Shown: positions 1-8,424 of the stretch, one piece after another | Numbering within the stretch: the stretch's first letter is position 1 | How the letters are laid out: every line of letters starts with the position of its first letter | Assembly (NCBI GenBank): GCA_934317215.1 | Contig: CAKREH010000018.1 | Coordinates: forward strand, 1-64,000 | DNA: 64,000 nt | Direction: 5' to 3' | Source: an uncultured Roseburia sp. | GTDB lineage: Bacteria; Bacillota; Clostridia; Lachnospirales; Lachnospiraceae | Position numbers and translations under genes: made by a program | The notes under the pieces: generated by a model | The model's database searches: none | Told to the model about the DNA's origin: nothing | The model's input: only the letters and a program-made list of their open reading frames with translations

Positions 1-37
1 TGGAGCTGACTGTTACTAATCGATCGAGGGCTTGACC
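1..37 (+). rRNA. 23S rRNA, 3' end only (partial)
   Basis: The first ~37 bases match the conserved 3' terminus of Firmicute 23S rRNA (the GTTACTAATCGATCGAGGGC segment). The rest lies outside the window. No 5S rRNA follows; the sequence goes through a small GAAGTT/AACTTC hairpin (62-84) directly into tRNA-Asp. The exact mature end is approximate. Confidence 0.85.
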
Positions 38-85
38 AAATAAAATCGGAAATCTGTATGAAGTTTTGAAGGTATCAACTTCAAT

Positions 86-159
86 GGCCTAATGGCTCAG
101 TTGGTTAGAGCGCCGCCCTGTCACGGCGGAGGTCGCGGGTTCGAGTCCCGCTTGGGTCG
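86..159 (+). tRNA. tRNA-Asp (anticodon GTC)
   Basis: A complete cloverleaf is visible. The acceptor stem GGCCTAA (86-92) pairs with TTGGGTC (152-158) with two G-T wobbles, the anticodon GTC is at 120-122, and the T-loop reads TTCGAGT. The 3' CCA is not encoded. It is the first of seven tRNAs behind the 23S gene and is probably co-transcribed with the rRNA operon. Confidence 0.97.
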
Positions 160-167
160 TTCAATAT

Positions 168-240
168 GGGATCTTAGCTCAGCTGGGAGAGCATCTGCCT
201 TACAAGCAGAGGGTCATAGGTTCGAGCCCTATAGGTCCCA
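168..240 (+). tRNA. tRNA-Val (anticodon TAC)
   Basis: A 73-nt cloverleaf with acceptor stem GGGATCT/AGGTCCC and anticodon TAC at 201-203. The T-loop is TTCGAGC. CCA is not encoded. It lies 8 nt after tRNA-Asp. Confidence 0.97.
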
Positions 241-248
241 TTTGATAC

Positions 249-321
249 GCCGATGTGGCTCAATTGGCAGAGCAGCTGATTTGTAATCAGCAGGTTATCG
301 GTTCGAGTCCGATCATCGGCT
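249..321 (+). tRNA. tRNA-Thr (anticodon TGT)
   Basis: A 73-nt cloverleaf. The acceptor stem GCCGATG pairs perfectly with CATCGGC, and the anticodon TGT is at 282-284. CCA is not encoded. Confidence 0.97.
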
Positions 322-378
322 TTTCTCGATTTATTTTGAGAATTGGAATGAGTCAATTTCATATTGGACATTTTAAAT

Positions 379-460
379 GGGCAGATTCCCGAGTGGCCAA
401 AGGGGACAGACTGTAAATCTGCTGCAATTTGCTTCGGTGGTTCGAATCCACCTCTGCCCA
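379..460 (+). tRNA. tRNA-Tyr (anticodon GTA)
   Basis: An 82-nt class II tRNA with a long variable arm. The acceptor stem is GGGCAGA/TCTGCCC and the anticodon GTA is at 413-415. CCA is not encoded. Confidence 0.97.
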
Positions 461-487
461 TTCTCTTTTCAGGAGATTAATTATTAT

Positions 488-561
488 CGCGGGATGGAGC
501 AGTCTGGAAGCTCGTCGGGCTCATAACCCGAAGGTCATAGGTTCAAATCCTATTCCCGCAA
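488..561 (+). tRNA. initiator tRNA-fMet (anticodon CAT)
   Basis: The anticodon CAT is at 522-524. Two initiator hallmarks are present: a C-A mismatch at the first acceptor pair (C488 with A560) and three G-C pairs below the anticodon loop (GGG...CCC). It closely resembles bacterial initiator tRNAs and is not an elongator Met or lysidine-type Ile tRNA. Confidence 0.95.
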
Positions 562-583
562 CTCGAATTTTAATATCGTATTT

Positions 584-656
<73 letters not shown>

Positions 657-672
657 TTCAAAGAAAAAATAT

Positions 673-745
673 GGGATATTAGCTCAGTTGGTAGAGCACT
701 TGACTTTTAATCAAGTTGTCCGGGGTTCGAATCCCCGATGTCTCA
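673..745 (+). tRNA. tRNA-Lys (anticodon TTT)
   Basis: A 73-nt cloverleaf with acceptor stem GGGATAT/ATGTCTC and anticodon TTT at 706-708. It is the last tRNA of the cluster and a terminator follows 12 nt later. Confidence 0.97.
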
Positions 746-757
746 CTACTTAAAAGA

Positions 758-794
758 TTGGAAGTGTTGAAAAATCAGCACTTCCGATTTTTTT
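758..794 (+). terminator. Rho-independent terminator of the rRNA/tRNA operon
   Basis: A 13-bp stem (758-770 with 775-787, G-T pairs included) with a 4-nt loop is followed by a run of seven T. It closes the tRNA transcript. Confidence 0.9.
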
Positions 795-1081
795 ATGCTG
801 TTTTAAGTGGGTTGACTGTGGGTTGGATAAAAATGCCTGCAAAATCAAATTTACTGAATTTCTAAATAATTTTATGACAAGATAAATCAAAAATCTAAGG
901 TGAATAAAAAAGGAGGAGCCAGTAAAACGGGGGATGTTTTACTGGCTTTTGTTATGAAAAAAAGAAACTGTTTTATGTGAAAAAGGTTTATTTCCTTTTG
1001 ACATTATTTATAGTAAACGAAGTTCATGATGAAATTGTGGTAAATATTTGAAAAAATTGTGAAGCCATAGTAAAGATTCGG
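795..1081. other. Intergenic stretch without a recognisable gene
   Basis: AT-rich sequence between the tRNA terminator and the minus-strand gene at 1082. Apart from the hairpin at 918-950 it holds only an 8-bp direct repeat (GTGGGTTG, near 808 and 820). No credible coding frame with a ribosome binding site is seen. Confidence 0.5.
918..950. terminator. Strong hairpin, probable terminator
   Basis: A perfect 11-bp stem (918-928 with 936-946) with a 7-nt loop is followed by TTTT on the plus strand. On the minus strand a T-run starts five bases after the stem. It lies downstream of the minus-strand gene ending at 1082 and may end that transcript. Confidence 0.6.
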
Positions 1082-1675
1082 TTACAATAACTGCACATGA
1101 AACGCTGTTGTCTGGGGTGGGATGCTTGCGGTCTGTGCGGTTGCATGTGTAATGCGGACGCGCTGGCTGGGGCGGAGGGATGAAAGTGTGATCGGGCGGC
1201 CGGATGGATCGGAGAAGGTGGAATTTGAGACGACGTAGCGGACCTGGCTGTTGATGTCGTTTGGATTGCCGGTGTACAAAAAGCCATTTGCGGCGTCGAT
1301 ACTTGCAATCCTGCCGATCGAGGTTGCAATTTCAATTTGAGGGCGCCGCCTCTGTACCATGATCAGAAATGCATTTGCCTGTGGAGGAATGCTCCGTGTC
1401 ATTGCAGAAGAGAAAACTGCATTGATCCATGTTTGCGGGCGGATTTCCGACAGGGATATGACCTGACCGGATGAATCGAGGATGACAGTGTTCCGGTTGA
1501 TATTTAAACGGAGCATCTGGATGTTGTCGGATTGCTGTCCGGGCGACGCTGCATAAGATACGATGATATATCCGGTGGAAGTGTTGGAAAAAGCATTGAC
1601 TTCCTCCACGAAAGCAGTTGTGATCTGTGAAATGTTACCACGCCGGGAAAGTGTTCCTCTGGTCTCTGTGTTCAT
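1082..1675 (-). CDS. Unknown protein with two copies of one ~75-residue domain
   Basis: A 197-residue protein starting at the ATG at 1675, with GGAGA about eight bases upstream. It has no signal peptide or membrane segment. The two halves are repeats of one unit: residues ~65-110 and ~150-197 share D-S/P-S-G-x-x-I-S/T-L-S, an R-P block, and the ending S-I-P-P-Q-A/T-x-A-F. Each copy looks beta-rich, with Ser/Thr and Ile alternating. I do not recognise the family. It stands alone between the tRNA cluster and the ATP synthase operon, so context gives no function. An adhesion or spore/envelope role is possible but has no direct support. Confidence 0.75.
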   Translation of the reverse strand: MNTETRGTLSRRGNISQITTAFVEEVNAFSNTSTGYIIVSYAASPGQQSDNIQMLRLNINRNTVILDSSGQVISLSEIRPQTWINAVFSSAMTRSIPPQANAFLIMVQRRRPQIEIATSIGRIASIDAANGFLYTGNPNDINSQVRYVVSNSTFSDPSGRPITLSSLRPSQRVRITHATAQTASIPPQTTAFHVQLL

Positions 1676-2076
1676 TGAAAGTCTCCAGTACAGTAAGCTA
1701 TTTATTTTAGTATATGATGTGATGAATCAATGTGCGAGTATAAATTACGAGTGACAATAGTCGGTTGAGAATCAATAGAGAAGTTGTTGAGATAAATGAT
1801 CAGAAAAATTTTTGAGTGATTGGGGGGGGGAGGGATATAGCGGAATGCAGCGCAATATATAATTTATTAAAGAACCGTAAAAGATATTGCATAAGAAATG
1901 TAAACTTTTTTTGGTATTTTGGACTATATTTTGGAATCAATTCAAGGTAAAAATAAAATAATTATAAACAAATGAAATATTCAATTCCAAAAACATAAAA
2001 AAACTCACAAAAAATATAAAAAGAAATTGTATAAAATTACCAAAACAGGAATGGAAAATCTGACTTTGACAAAAAA
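1676..2076. other. AT-rich intergenic region with a G9 tract
   Basis: No gene is seen. A run of nine G lies at 1822-1830. From about 1855 the sequence is extremely AT-rich up to the atp promoter. The tract is ~250 bp from that promoter, too far to act as a simple promoter-spacer switch. Two TTGACA hexamers occur 11 bp apart at 2066 and 2077; only the second has a matching -10. Confidence 0.5.
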
Positions 2077-2105
2077 TTGACAAGTGGACAAATTTTAAAT
2101 AAAAT
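2077..2105 (+). promoter_or_regulatory. Sigma-A promoter of the ATP synthase operon
   Basis: TTGACA (2077-2082), a 17-bp spacer, and TAAAAT (2100-2105) give a near-perfect housekeeping promoter. The expected start is about 2112, leaving a ~50-nt leader before atpB. The -35 hexamer coincides with an in-frame TTG, so reading that TTG as the atpB start would place the promoter inside the gene. Confidence 0.8.
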
Positions 2106-2163
2106 ACAGCAAAGTGTAGGAAAGAAGGGAAGTGAGAATACGGAGGAATTATCGAAAGCGCTG

Positions 2164-2826
2164 ATGGAAGAGCTAAATTGTGAGACAGCATTCACGATTC
2201 CGGTATTTGGAGGTATTCCGGTTGCCGAATCGGTAGTAGTGACATGGATCATTATGGCAGTTCTTTTGGCAGCGGCATTTTTCTTAGGAAGAAATCTGCG
2301 TGTAGAAAACGCAGGAAAACGTCAGCTGGCAGTGGAGACAGTTGTTGGCGGATTGCATAACTTCTTTTACGATTTACTTGGAGAGGAAGGAAAACGTTAT
2401 ATTCCCTATTTAATGACAGTAGGAATTTATATTGCAGTCGCTAATATGATCGGACTGTTCGGACTGAAATCCCCGACAAAGGATGTCGGTGTTACCGGTG
2501 CGCTTGCATTGATGAGTATTGTGCTGATCGAATATTCGGGAGTACATGCAAAAGGAATGAAAGGTTTTCTGAAGAGTTTCGCCGAACCGATACCACTTAT
2601 GTTACCAATGAATATTCTGGAGATATTTATTCGTCCATTATCATTGTGTATGCGTCTTTTTGGTAACATTTTAGGAGCATTCGTCATTATGGAGCTGATC
2701 AAAATCGTGGCACCACTTTTAGTGCCGGTTCCGCTCAGTCTTTATTTTGACTTGTTTGACGGATTTATTCAGGCGTATGTATTTGTATTTTTAACATCCT
2801 TATTCATTAAGGAAAGCATCGAGTAA
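2164..2826 (+). CDS. atpB: ATP synthase Fo subunit a
   Basis: Membrane subunit a forms the ion half-channels against the c-ring. From ATG 2164 the protein has 220 residues and several hydrophobic helices. The essential stator arginine lies in the MRLFGN segment, followed by the conserved C-terminal helix. An in-frame TTG at 2077 is rejected because it is the -35 box of the operon promoter. GGAGG at 2142-2146 is 16-17 nt from ATG 2164, longer than ideal, so the exact start is not settled, but the family N-terminus fits. It is the first gene of atpBEFHAGDC; no atpI is seen upstream. Confidence 0.92.
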   Translation: MEELNCETAFTIPVFGGIPVAESVVVTWIIMAVLLAAAFFLGRNLRVENAGKRQLAVETVVGGLHNFFYDLLGEEGKRYIPYLMTVGIYIAVANMIGLFGLKSPTKDVGVTGALALMSIVLIEYSGVHAKGMKGFLKSFAEPIPLMLPMNILEIFIRPLSLCMRLFGNILGAFVIMELIKIVAPLLVPVPLSLYFDLFDGFIQAYVFVFLTSLFIKESIE

Positions 2827-2858
2827 AAAAAGTAAAAACAATAAAGGAGAAATTTATC

Positions 2859-3083
2859 ATGACATCATTAATCGCAATTGGAGCAGGAATCGCAGCATTA
2901 ACAGGTATTGGAGCAGGTATCGGTATCGGTCTTGCAACATCTAAGGCAACAGACGCTATCGCAAGACAGCCGGAAGCAGACGGAAAGATCACAAAAGCAT
3001 TATTACTTGGTTGTGCACTTGCCGAAGGTACTGCAATTTTCGGTATGGTTGTTGCAATTTTAATTATCTTATTCTTAGGTTAA
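2859..3083 (+). CDS. atpE: ATP synthase Fo subunit c
   Basis: A 74-residue hairpin of two glycine-rich helices joined by the conserved ARQPEA loop. The ion-binding glutamate lies in the second helix (ALAEGTAIFG). The residues that coordinate Na+ in sodium-type c subunits are replaced: Gln of GQG is Ile (GIGIG), Ser after the Glu is Gly, and Tyr is Phe. Proton coupling is therefore predicted. AAGGAG precedes the ATG. The 32-nt gap after atpB and 19-nt gap to atpF fit one operon. Confidence 0.96.
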   Translation: MTSLIAIGAGIAALTGIGAGIGIGLATSKATDAIARQPEADGKITKALLLGCALAEGTAIFGMVVAILIILFLG

Positions 3084-3102
3084 GGAAAGGGTCTGGTAGA
3101 GA

Positions 3103-3609
3103 ATGCAATTATTAAGAATAGATTGGAACGTCGTCTTTACCATCATTAACCTGATCGTTCTGTATCTGGGACTTCGTAAGTTTTTAATTGGTCCTGTCAC
3201 GAATGTTATGGAGCAGCGCAAGCAGATGATCGAAGGTCAGATCGCGGATGCAAATAATTTAAAAGTAGAAGCGGGAGACTTAAAGAAACAGTATGAGGAA
3301 ATGCTTGCACAGGCGCATGAGGAATCTGCAGAACTGCTTGAGAAAACGCGTAAGAGTGCACAGGCAGAGTATGAGAACAGAATCAATGCAGCGGATGCGG
3401 AAGCAGAAAAGATCATCGAGAATGCCCATAAGACCGTGGAACTCGAACGTGACAAAACTGTGCAGGATCTTCAGTCACAGATTGCAGTTCTTGCAGTGGC
3501 AGCAGCAGGAAAAGTACTTTGTGAGGCAAGTACAAGCGAGAATAACCGGTTACTGTATCAACAGTTTTTGATAAAAGCAGGTGGTGTGAATGACGCAGAC
3601 AGCAAATAA
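3103..3609 (+). CDS. atpF: ATP synthase Fo subunit b
   Basis: A 168-residue peripheral-stalk subunit. An N-terminal membrane helix (residues ~7-25) is followed by a long charged Ala/Glu/Lys-rich coiled coil that reaches F1. The C-terminus overlaps the start of atpH by 20 nt, suggesting translational coupling. Length and architecture are normal for the family. Confidence 0.95.
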   Translation: MQLLRIDWNVVFTIINLIVLYLGLRKFLIGPVTNVMEQRKQMIEGQIADANNLKVEAGDLKKQYEEMLAQAHEESAELLEKTRKSAQAEYENRINAADAEAEKIIENAHKTVELERDKTVQDLQSQIAVLAVAAAGKVLCEASTSENNRLLYQQFLIKAGGVNDADSK

Positions 3610-4093
3610 TTATGCAACGGTTCTCTTAGAACTTGGTGTGACAAGAGAAGCTGTTGATGAGACAAAAGAGATTCTTTCTCTGACCCAGGATCTGCCGAAG
3701 AGTTTAAAAAGCCCGGTTGTGTCAAAACAGGAGAAACATAAGCTGATCGACCGGATCTTTCCGGAATCAATGAAAAATTTTCTGAAGGTGGTTTGTGATT
3801 ACGGTGAGGCAGATCTCCTTGAGGAAATTTTTGCCGCATATGATGTAGTGGAAGCGGAGAAAAATGGTATCCTTCAGGCAAAACTGGAGTATGTCTTAGA
3901 GCCGACAGCGGATGAAGAGGCACAGATGAAGGCATATCTTGCAAAGAAATATCAGAAAGATAAAGTTGCGCTTGCATTGGAAAAGAAACCGGAACTGATC
4001 GGTGGATTTGTACTGCGGGTAGGAGATATAGAAGAAGATTACAGCATGAAAGGGCGCTTAAATCGGTTAGAGAGAAGATTAGCGTGGAGGTGA
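3590..4093 (+). CDS. atpH: ATP synthase F1 subunit delta
   Basis: A 167-residue OSCP/delta protein that links the b stalk to the top of F1. It has the usual N-terminal helical domain and the C-terminal signature ending in ...GGFVLRVGD..., followed by a short basic tail. The start ATG lies inside the end of atpF. The stop is 4 nt before the GTG of atpA, and the shared GGAGGTGA serves as the atpA ribosome binding site. Confidence 0.95.
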   Translation: MTQTANNYATVLLELGVTREAVDETKEILSLTQDLPKSLKSPVVSKQEKHKLIDRIFPESMKNFLKVVCDYGEADLLEEIFAAYDVVEAEKNGILQAKLEYVLEPTADEEAQMKAYLAKKYQKDKVALALEKKPELIGGFVLRVGDIEEDYSMKGRLNRLERRLAWR

Positions 4094-4097
4094 TAAC

Positions 4098-5600
4098 GTG
4101 GGTTCTATCAGTTCGGAAGAGATTATATCTATCCTGAAAACAGAGATAGAGAACTATGACATGGTAAGCAAAGACCAGGAAGTCGGAACTGTCATCTGGG
4201 TCGGTGATGGTATCGCAACGATTTATGGGATTGAGCATGCGATGTATGGTGAGATCGTTATCTTTGAGAACGGTGTCCGCGGAATGGTACAGGATATCAA
4301 ACGTGATCAGGTAGGCTGTATTATTTTTGGTAAAGACACAGAGATCAAAGAGGGAACGAAAGTAACCAGAACTAAGAAAAAAGCAGGTATTCCGGTAGGT
4401 GATGCTTACCTTGGAAGAATTATCAATGCCCTTGGAGCCCCGATCGATGGAAAAGGTGAGATCAAAGCAGATGATTACCGTGCCATCGAGCAGGAAGCAC
4501 CGGGTATCGTAGACAGACAGTCCGTAAAACAGCCAATGGAGACAGGTATCCTTGCAATCGATTCCATGTTCCCGATCGGACGTGGACAGCGTGAGCTGAT
4601 CATCGGCGACCGTCAGACCGGTAAAACATCGATCGCAGTAGATACCATCTTAAACCAGAAAGGCAAAGATGTTGTCTGCATTTACGTTGCAATCGGTCAG
4701 AAGGCATCTACGGTTGCAAAATTAGTGAATACACTGACAAAGAACGGTGCCATGGATTATTCCATCGTGCTTTCCTCAACAGCGAGTGAATCTGCATCCT
4801 TACAGTACATCGCTCCGTATGCAGGAACAGCACTTGCAGAGTACTTCATGTACAAAGGAAAAGATGTCCTGATCGTATATGATGATCTCTCCAAACATGC
4901 AGTGGCATACCGTGCACTGTCATTACTGTTAGAGCGTTCACCGGGACGTGAGGCATATCCGGGAGACGTATTCTATTTACATTCAAGATTATTAGAGCGT
5001 TCCAGTAAGTTAAACGACGAGTTAGGCGGAGGTTCCATTACCGCACTGCCGATCATCGAGACACAGGCAGGCGATGTATCTGCATACATTCCTACGAACG
5101 TTATTTCCATTACAGATGGTCAGATCTTCTTAGAGAGTGATCTGTTCAACTCCGGTATGAGACCGGCGGTCAACGTAGGTCTTTCCGTATCCCGTGTAGG
5201 TGGTGCGGCACAGACAAAGGCAATGAAAAAAGCATCCGGTACGATCCGTATCGACCTGGCACAGTACCGTGAGATGGAAGTGTTTACACAGTTCAGCTCC
5301 GATCTGGATGATATGACGAAAGAGCAGTTACAGTATGGTAAAGGACTGATGGAGCTCTTAAAACAGCCGCTCTGCCATCCGATGAGCCTTGCAGATCAGG
5401 TAATCACACTGGTTGCAGCAAACAAACGTCTGCTTTTGGATGTGGATATCAAACAGATGAAAGAGTTCCAGGGAAGATTACTGGATTTCTTTAAGATCGA
5501 ACATAAAGATGTCGTTGATGCCATCAACGAGAAAAAAGTGCTGGATGATGAGATTACAGAAAAGATCGTAGAGGCAGTCAAAGAATTTAAGAGCAGGTGA
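4098..5600 (+). CDS. atpA: ATP synthase F1 subunit alpha
   Basis: A 500-residue non-catalytic nucleotide-binding subunit of the alpha3beta3 head. Walker A GDRQTGKT is at residues 170-177. The beta-barrel, nucleotide-binding and C-terminal helical domains are all full length. The start is GTG at 4098, with GGAGG at 4086-4090 at ideal spacing; the frame offers no better ATG. It follows atpH by 4 nt. Confidence 0.98.
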   Translation: MGSISSEEIISILKTEIENYDMVSKDQEVGTVIWVGDGIATIYGIEHAMYGEIVIFENGVRGMVQDIKRDQVGCIIFGKDTEIKEGTKVTRTKKKAGIPVGDAYLGRIINALGAPIDGKGEIKADDYRAIEQEAPGIVDRQSVKQPMETGILAIDSMFPIGRGQRELIIGDRQTGKTSIAVDTILNQKGKDVVCIYVAIGQKASTVAKLVNTLTKNGAMDYSIVLSSTASESASLQYIAPYAGTALAEYFMYKGKDVLIVYDDLSKHAVAYRALSLLLERSPGREAYPGDVFYLHSRLLERSSKLNDELGGGSITALPIIETQAGDVSAYIPTNVISITDGQIFLESDLFNSGMRPAVNVGLSVSRVGGAAQTKAMKKASGTIRIDLAQYREMEVFTQFSSDLDDMTKEQLQYGKGLMELLKQPLCHPMSLADQVITLVAANKRLLLDVDIKQMKEFQGRLLDFFKIEHKDVVDAINEKKVLDDEITEKIVEAVKEFKSR

Positions 5601-5606
5601 TAGAGC

Positions 5607-6500
5607 ATGGCAAATACCAAGGAAATTCAGAAACGAATGAAAAGTATTCAGGATACGATGAAGATCACGAGCGCCATGTATATGATTTCCTCTGCAAAGT
5701 TAAGAAGTGCAAAGCAGAAGCTCGAAAATACAGAGCCGTATTTCTATGCGTTACAGTCTGCGATCTCACGGCTGCTCCGTCATATTCCGGATGCTAAGAG
5801 CCGGTATTTTGACCAGCGCGAGGAGATTCCGGATGACAAAAAACGCAGGGGATACATTGTGATCACTGCAGATAAGGGACTGGCAGGTGCGTACAACCAT
5901 AACGTCATTAAAATGGCGCATGAACTGTTTGAGCAGGGTGAAAATAACAAACTGTTCGTCGTCGGAGAGCTTGGAAGACAGTATTTTACCAAGGAAGGGT
6001 TAGAGGTAGATACCGAGTTTAAATATACGGTGCAAAATCCTTCCCTGCACAGAGCCAGAGTTATCACAGAACGTATTCTGGAGTTATATAATAACAACGA
6101 ATTGGATGAGGTATACATCATTTACACGAAAATGGAAAATTCATTTTCCATGGAAGCGGAAATGATGAAACTGCTTCCACTGGTAAAAGAGGATTTCATG
6201 GGGAAAGCTCCTGTTGATATTTATCAGGAGGAGATCAAGGCAGATACGACCATGCAGGATATTTTAGAGCATGTGGTGCCGAACTATGTCAACGGATTTA
6301 TTTACGGTGCACTCGTGGAGTCATTTGCCAGTGAGCATAATTCGCGAATGATGGCGATGCAGGCGGCAACAGACAGTGCAAAAGAGATGCTGCAGACTTT
6401 GTCCATTGAATACAATCGTGTGCGTCAGGCTGCGATTACCCAGCAGATCACAGAGGTAATCGGCGGTGCGAAGGCACAGAAGAAAAAGAAGAAAAAATAG
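5607..6500 (+). CDS. atpG: ATP synthase F1 subunit gamma
   Basis: A 297-residue central shaft subunit. The N-terminal helix (KRMKSIQDTMKITSAMYMIS) and the C-terminal helix (NRVRQAAITQQITEVIGGA) form the coiled coil inside F1. The protein ends in a run of lysines (AQKKKKKK), an unusually basic tail just beyond the conserved end. It starts 6 nt after atpA. Confidence 0.97.
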   Translation: MANTKEIQKRMKSIQDTMKITSAMYMISSAKLRSAKQKLENTEPYFYALQSAISRLLRHIPDAKSRYFDQREEIPDDKKRRGYIVITADKGLAGAYNHNVIKMAHELFEQGENNKLFVVGELGRQYFTKEGLEVDTEFKYTVQNPSLHRARVITERILELYNNNELDEVYIIYTKMENSFSMEAEMMKLLPLVKEDFMGKAPVDIYQEEIKADTTMQDILEHVVPNYVNGFIYGALVESFASEHNSRMMAMQAATDSAKEMLQTLSIEYNRVRQAAITQQITEVIGGAKAQKKKKKK

Positions 6501-6520
6501 GAAGGGGATGTGAAAGCGGA

Positions 6521-7927
6521 ATGAAAACAGGAAAAATCGTACAGGTCATGGGACCTGTAGTAGACGTTGAATTTGAAGATAATGACCTTCCGTTTATCAA
6601 AGATGCGCTTGAAGTAGACAACGGCGGAAAACGCTGTGTCATGGAAGTCGCACAGCACATCGGTAACAACACAGTACGCTGTATTATGTTAGCTGCCAGT
6701 GAGGGACTTCACAAGGACATGGAAGTTGTTGCTACGGGAAGCGGTATTACGGTTCCGGTCGGACAGGGTACATTAGGACGTCTGTTCAATGTATTAGGAG
6801 ATACCTTAGACGGCGGCAAGACTTTAGAGGGAGAGAAACACTGGTGTATCCACAGAGATCCGCCATCTTTCGAGGATCAAAGCCCGGTTGTTGAAGTACT
6901 TGAGACAGGAATCAAAGTTATCGACCTTTTAGCACCTTATGCAAAAGGTGGTAAGATCGGTCTGTTTGGTGGTGCCGGAGTTGGTAAGACGGTATTGATC
7001 CAGGAGCTGATCCGCAACATTGCAACGGAGCACGGCGGATATTCTATTTTTACCGGTGTTGGAGAGCGTTCGAGAGAGGGTAATGACCTCTGGTCAGAGA
7101 TGAAAGAATCCGGTGTTCTCGAAAAGACAGCCTTAGTGTTCGGTCAGATGAACGAGCCGCCAGGAGCACGTATGCGTGTTGCTGAGACAGGACTTACCAT
7201 GGCAGAATATTTCCGTGATGAGGAGCATCAGAACGTGCTTTTATTCATTGATAATATTTTCCGTTTTACACAGGCTGGTTCTGAGGTATCCGCTCTGTTA
7301 GGACGTATGCCGTCAGCCGTTGGTTATCAGCCGACTTTAGCAACTGAGATGGGTGAATTACAGGAACGTATCGCATCGACCAAAAACGGTTCCGTTACCT
7401 CCGTGCAGGCAGTCTATGTGCCGGCGGATGACTTAACTGACCCGGCTCCTGCAACGACATTCGCACATCTGGATGCAACGACCGTTCTTTCCAGAAAGAT
7501 CGTAGAGCAGGGTATTTATCCGGCAGTTGATCCGTTAGAGTCAAACTCCCGTATCCTCGAGGAGGATGTTGTCGGAAAAGAGCATTACGAGACAGCAAGA
7601 CGTGTTCAGGAGATCCTCCAGAAATACACAGAGTTACAGGATATCATTGCAATTCTTGGTATGGAAGAGCTTTCTGAGGAGGATAAACTTGTTGTTTACC
7701 GTGCAAGAAAGATCCAGAAGTTCTTATCCCAGCCGTTCCATGTTGCAGAGAACTTTACCGGTGTACCGGGCAAATATGTGCCGTTAAAAGACACCGTACG
7801 CGGATTTAAGGCGATCGTTGACGGTGAGATGGATGAATATCCGGAAGCTGCTTTCTTTAACGTAGGAACGATCGAGGATGTCATTGAGCGGGCAAAGACA
7901 ATGGGTAATACCGGTTCCGCCAGCTAG
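6521..7927 (+). CDS. atpD: ATP synthase F1 subunit beta (catalytic)
   Basis: A 468-residue catalytic subunit. The P-loop GGAGVGKT is at residues 150-157, followed by the GER motif with the catalytic Glu, the ALLGRMPSAVGYQPTLA segment and the DELSEED-like C-terminal helix (here MEELSEEDKL). Length is typical. GGAAGGGG lies upstream of the ATG. Confidence 0.98.
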   Translation: MKTGKIVQVMGPVVDVEFEDNDLPFIKDALEVDNGGKRCVMEVAQHIGNNTVRCIMLAASEGLHKDMEVVATGSGITVPVGQGTLGRLFNVLGDTLDGGKTLEGEKHWCIHRDPPSFEDQSPVVEVLETGIKVIDLLAPYAKGGKIGLFGGAGVGKTVLIQELIRNIATEHGGYSIFTGVGERSREGNDLWSEMKESGVLEKTALVFGQMNEPPGARMRVAETGLTMAEYFRDEEHQNVLLFIDNIFRFTQAGSEVSALLGRMPSAVGYQPTLATEMGELQERIASTKNGSVTSVQAVYVPADDLTDPAPATTFAHLDATTVLSRKIVEQGIYPAVDPLESNSRILEEDVVGKEHYETARRVQEILQKYTELQDIIAILGMEELSEEDKLVVYRARKIQKFLSQPFHVAENFTGVPGKYVPLKDTVRGFKAIVDGEMDEYPEAAFFNVGTIEDVIERAKTMGNTGSAS

Positions 7928-7938
7928 GAGGGAGGAAC

Positions 7939-8358
7939 ATGAATACATTTAGCTTAAAAGTAATTGCCTGTGATAAGGTATTTTACGATGGAAGATGTGC
8001 ACAGGTAGTCCTGCCGCTCCATGATGGTTTAAAGGCGATCCAGGCACACCATGAAAATATGGTGTTTGCCGTGGAAGTCGGAGAGATCCGTATCTTAGAG
8101 GAAAACGGAAACACGATCTATGGTGTTACGGGAACCGGGTTTGCGCAGATCATCAACAACCGTGCAACAGTCATTGTAGACACCTGTGAATCACCGGAGG
8201 AGATCGATGTAAGACGTGCGCAGGAAGCAAAAGAGCGCGCGGAAGAACAGCTCCGCCAGAAACAGAGCATTGAAGAGTATCACCGCTCCAAAGCCTCTTT
8301 AGCGCGTGCTATGGCACGTCTTAAGGTGGGAAGCAAGGATCAGCCGATCGGTTATTAA
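7939..8358 (+). CDS. atpC: ATP synthase F1 subunit epsilon
   Basis: A 139-residue epsilon subunit with an N-terminal beta-sandwich (residues ~1-85) and a C-terminal two-helix domain rich in Arg/Glu that can inhibit rotation. The start ATG follows GGAGGGAGG closely. It ends the operon; no clear terminator separates it from the convergent araC-type gene 32 bp away. Confidence 0.96.
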   Translation: MNTFSLKVIACDKVFYDGRCAQVVLPLHDGLKAIQAHHENMVFAVEVGEIRILEENGNTIYGVTGTGFAQIINNRATVIVDTCESPEEIDVRRAQEAKERAEEQLRQKQSIEEYHRSKASLARAMARLKVGSKDQPIGY

Positions 8359-8369
8359 TGACAGACATC

Positions 8370-8424
8370 TGAAGGCAGACAGCCGGTTGGTTACGGGTGC
8401 CGGATTTTTGAAGGCAGACAGCCG
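8370..8424. repeat. 16-bp direct repeat at the 3' end of the AraC gene
   Basis: TGAAGGCAGACAGCCG occurs at 8370-8385 and again at 8409-8424, 39 bp apart. The second copy encodes part of the C-terminus of the AraC protein and the first lies just beyond its stop codon. A local duplication of the gene end would explain this. Confidence 0.7.

Noticed and set aside
808..827. Direct repeat near the tRNA-Lys end as an attachment site of an integrated element
   Set aside because: Only 8 bp, not a copy of the tRNA end, and no integrase or element boundary is present.
1822..1830. G9 tract as a phase-variation switch
   Set aside because: It is ~250 bp from the atp promoter, outside any reading frame and not in a promoter spacer.
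2077..2163. TTG at 2077 as atpB start
   Set aside because: It coincides with the -35 box of a strong promoter and lacks a ribosome binding site.
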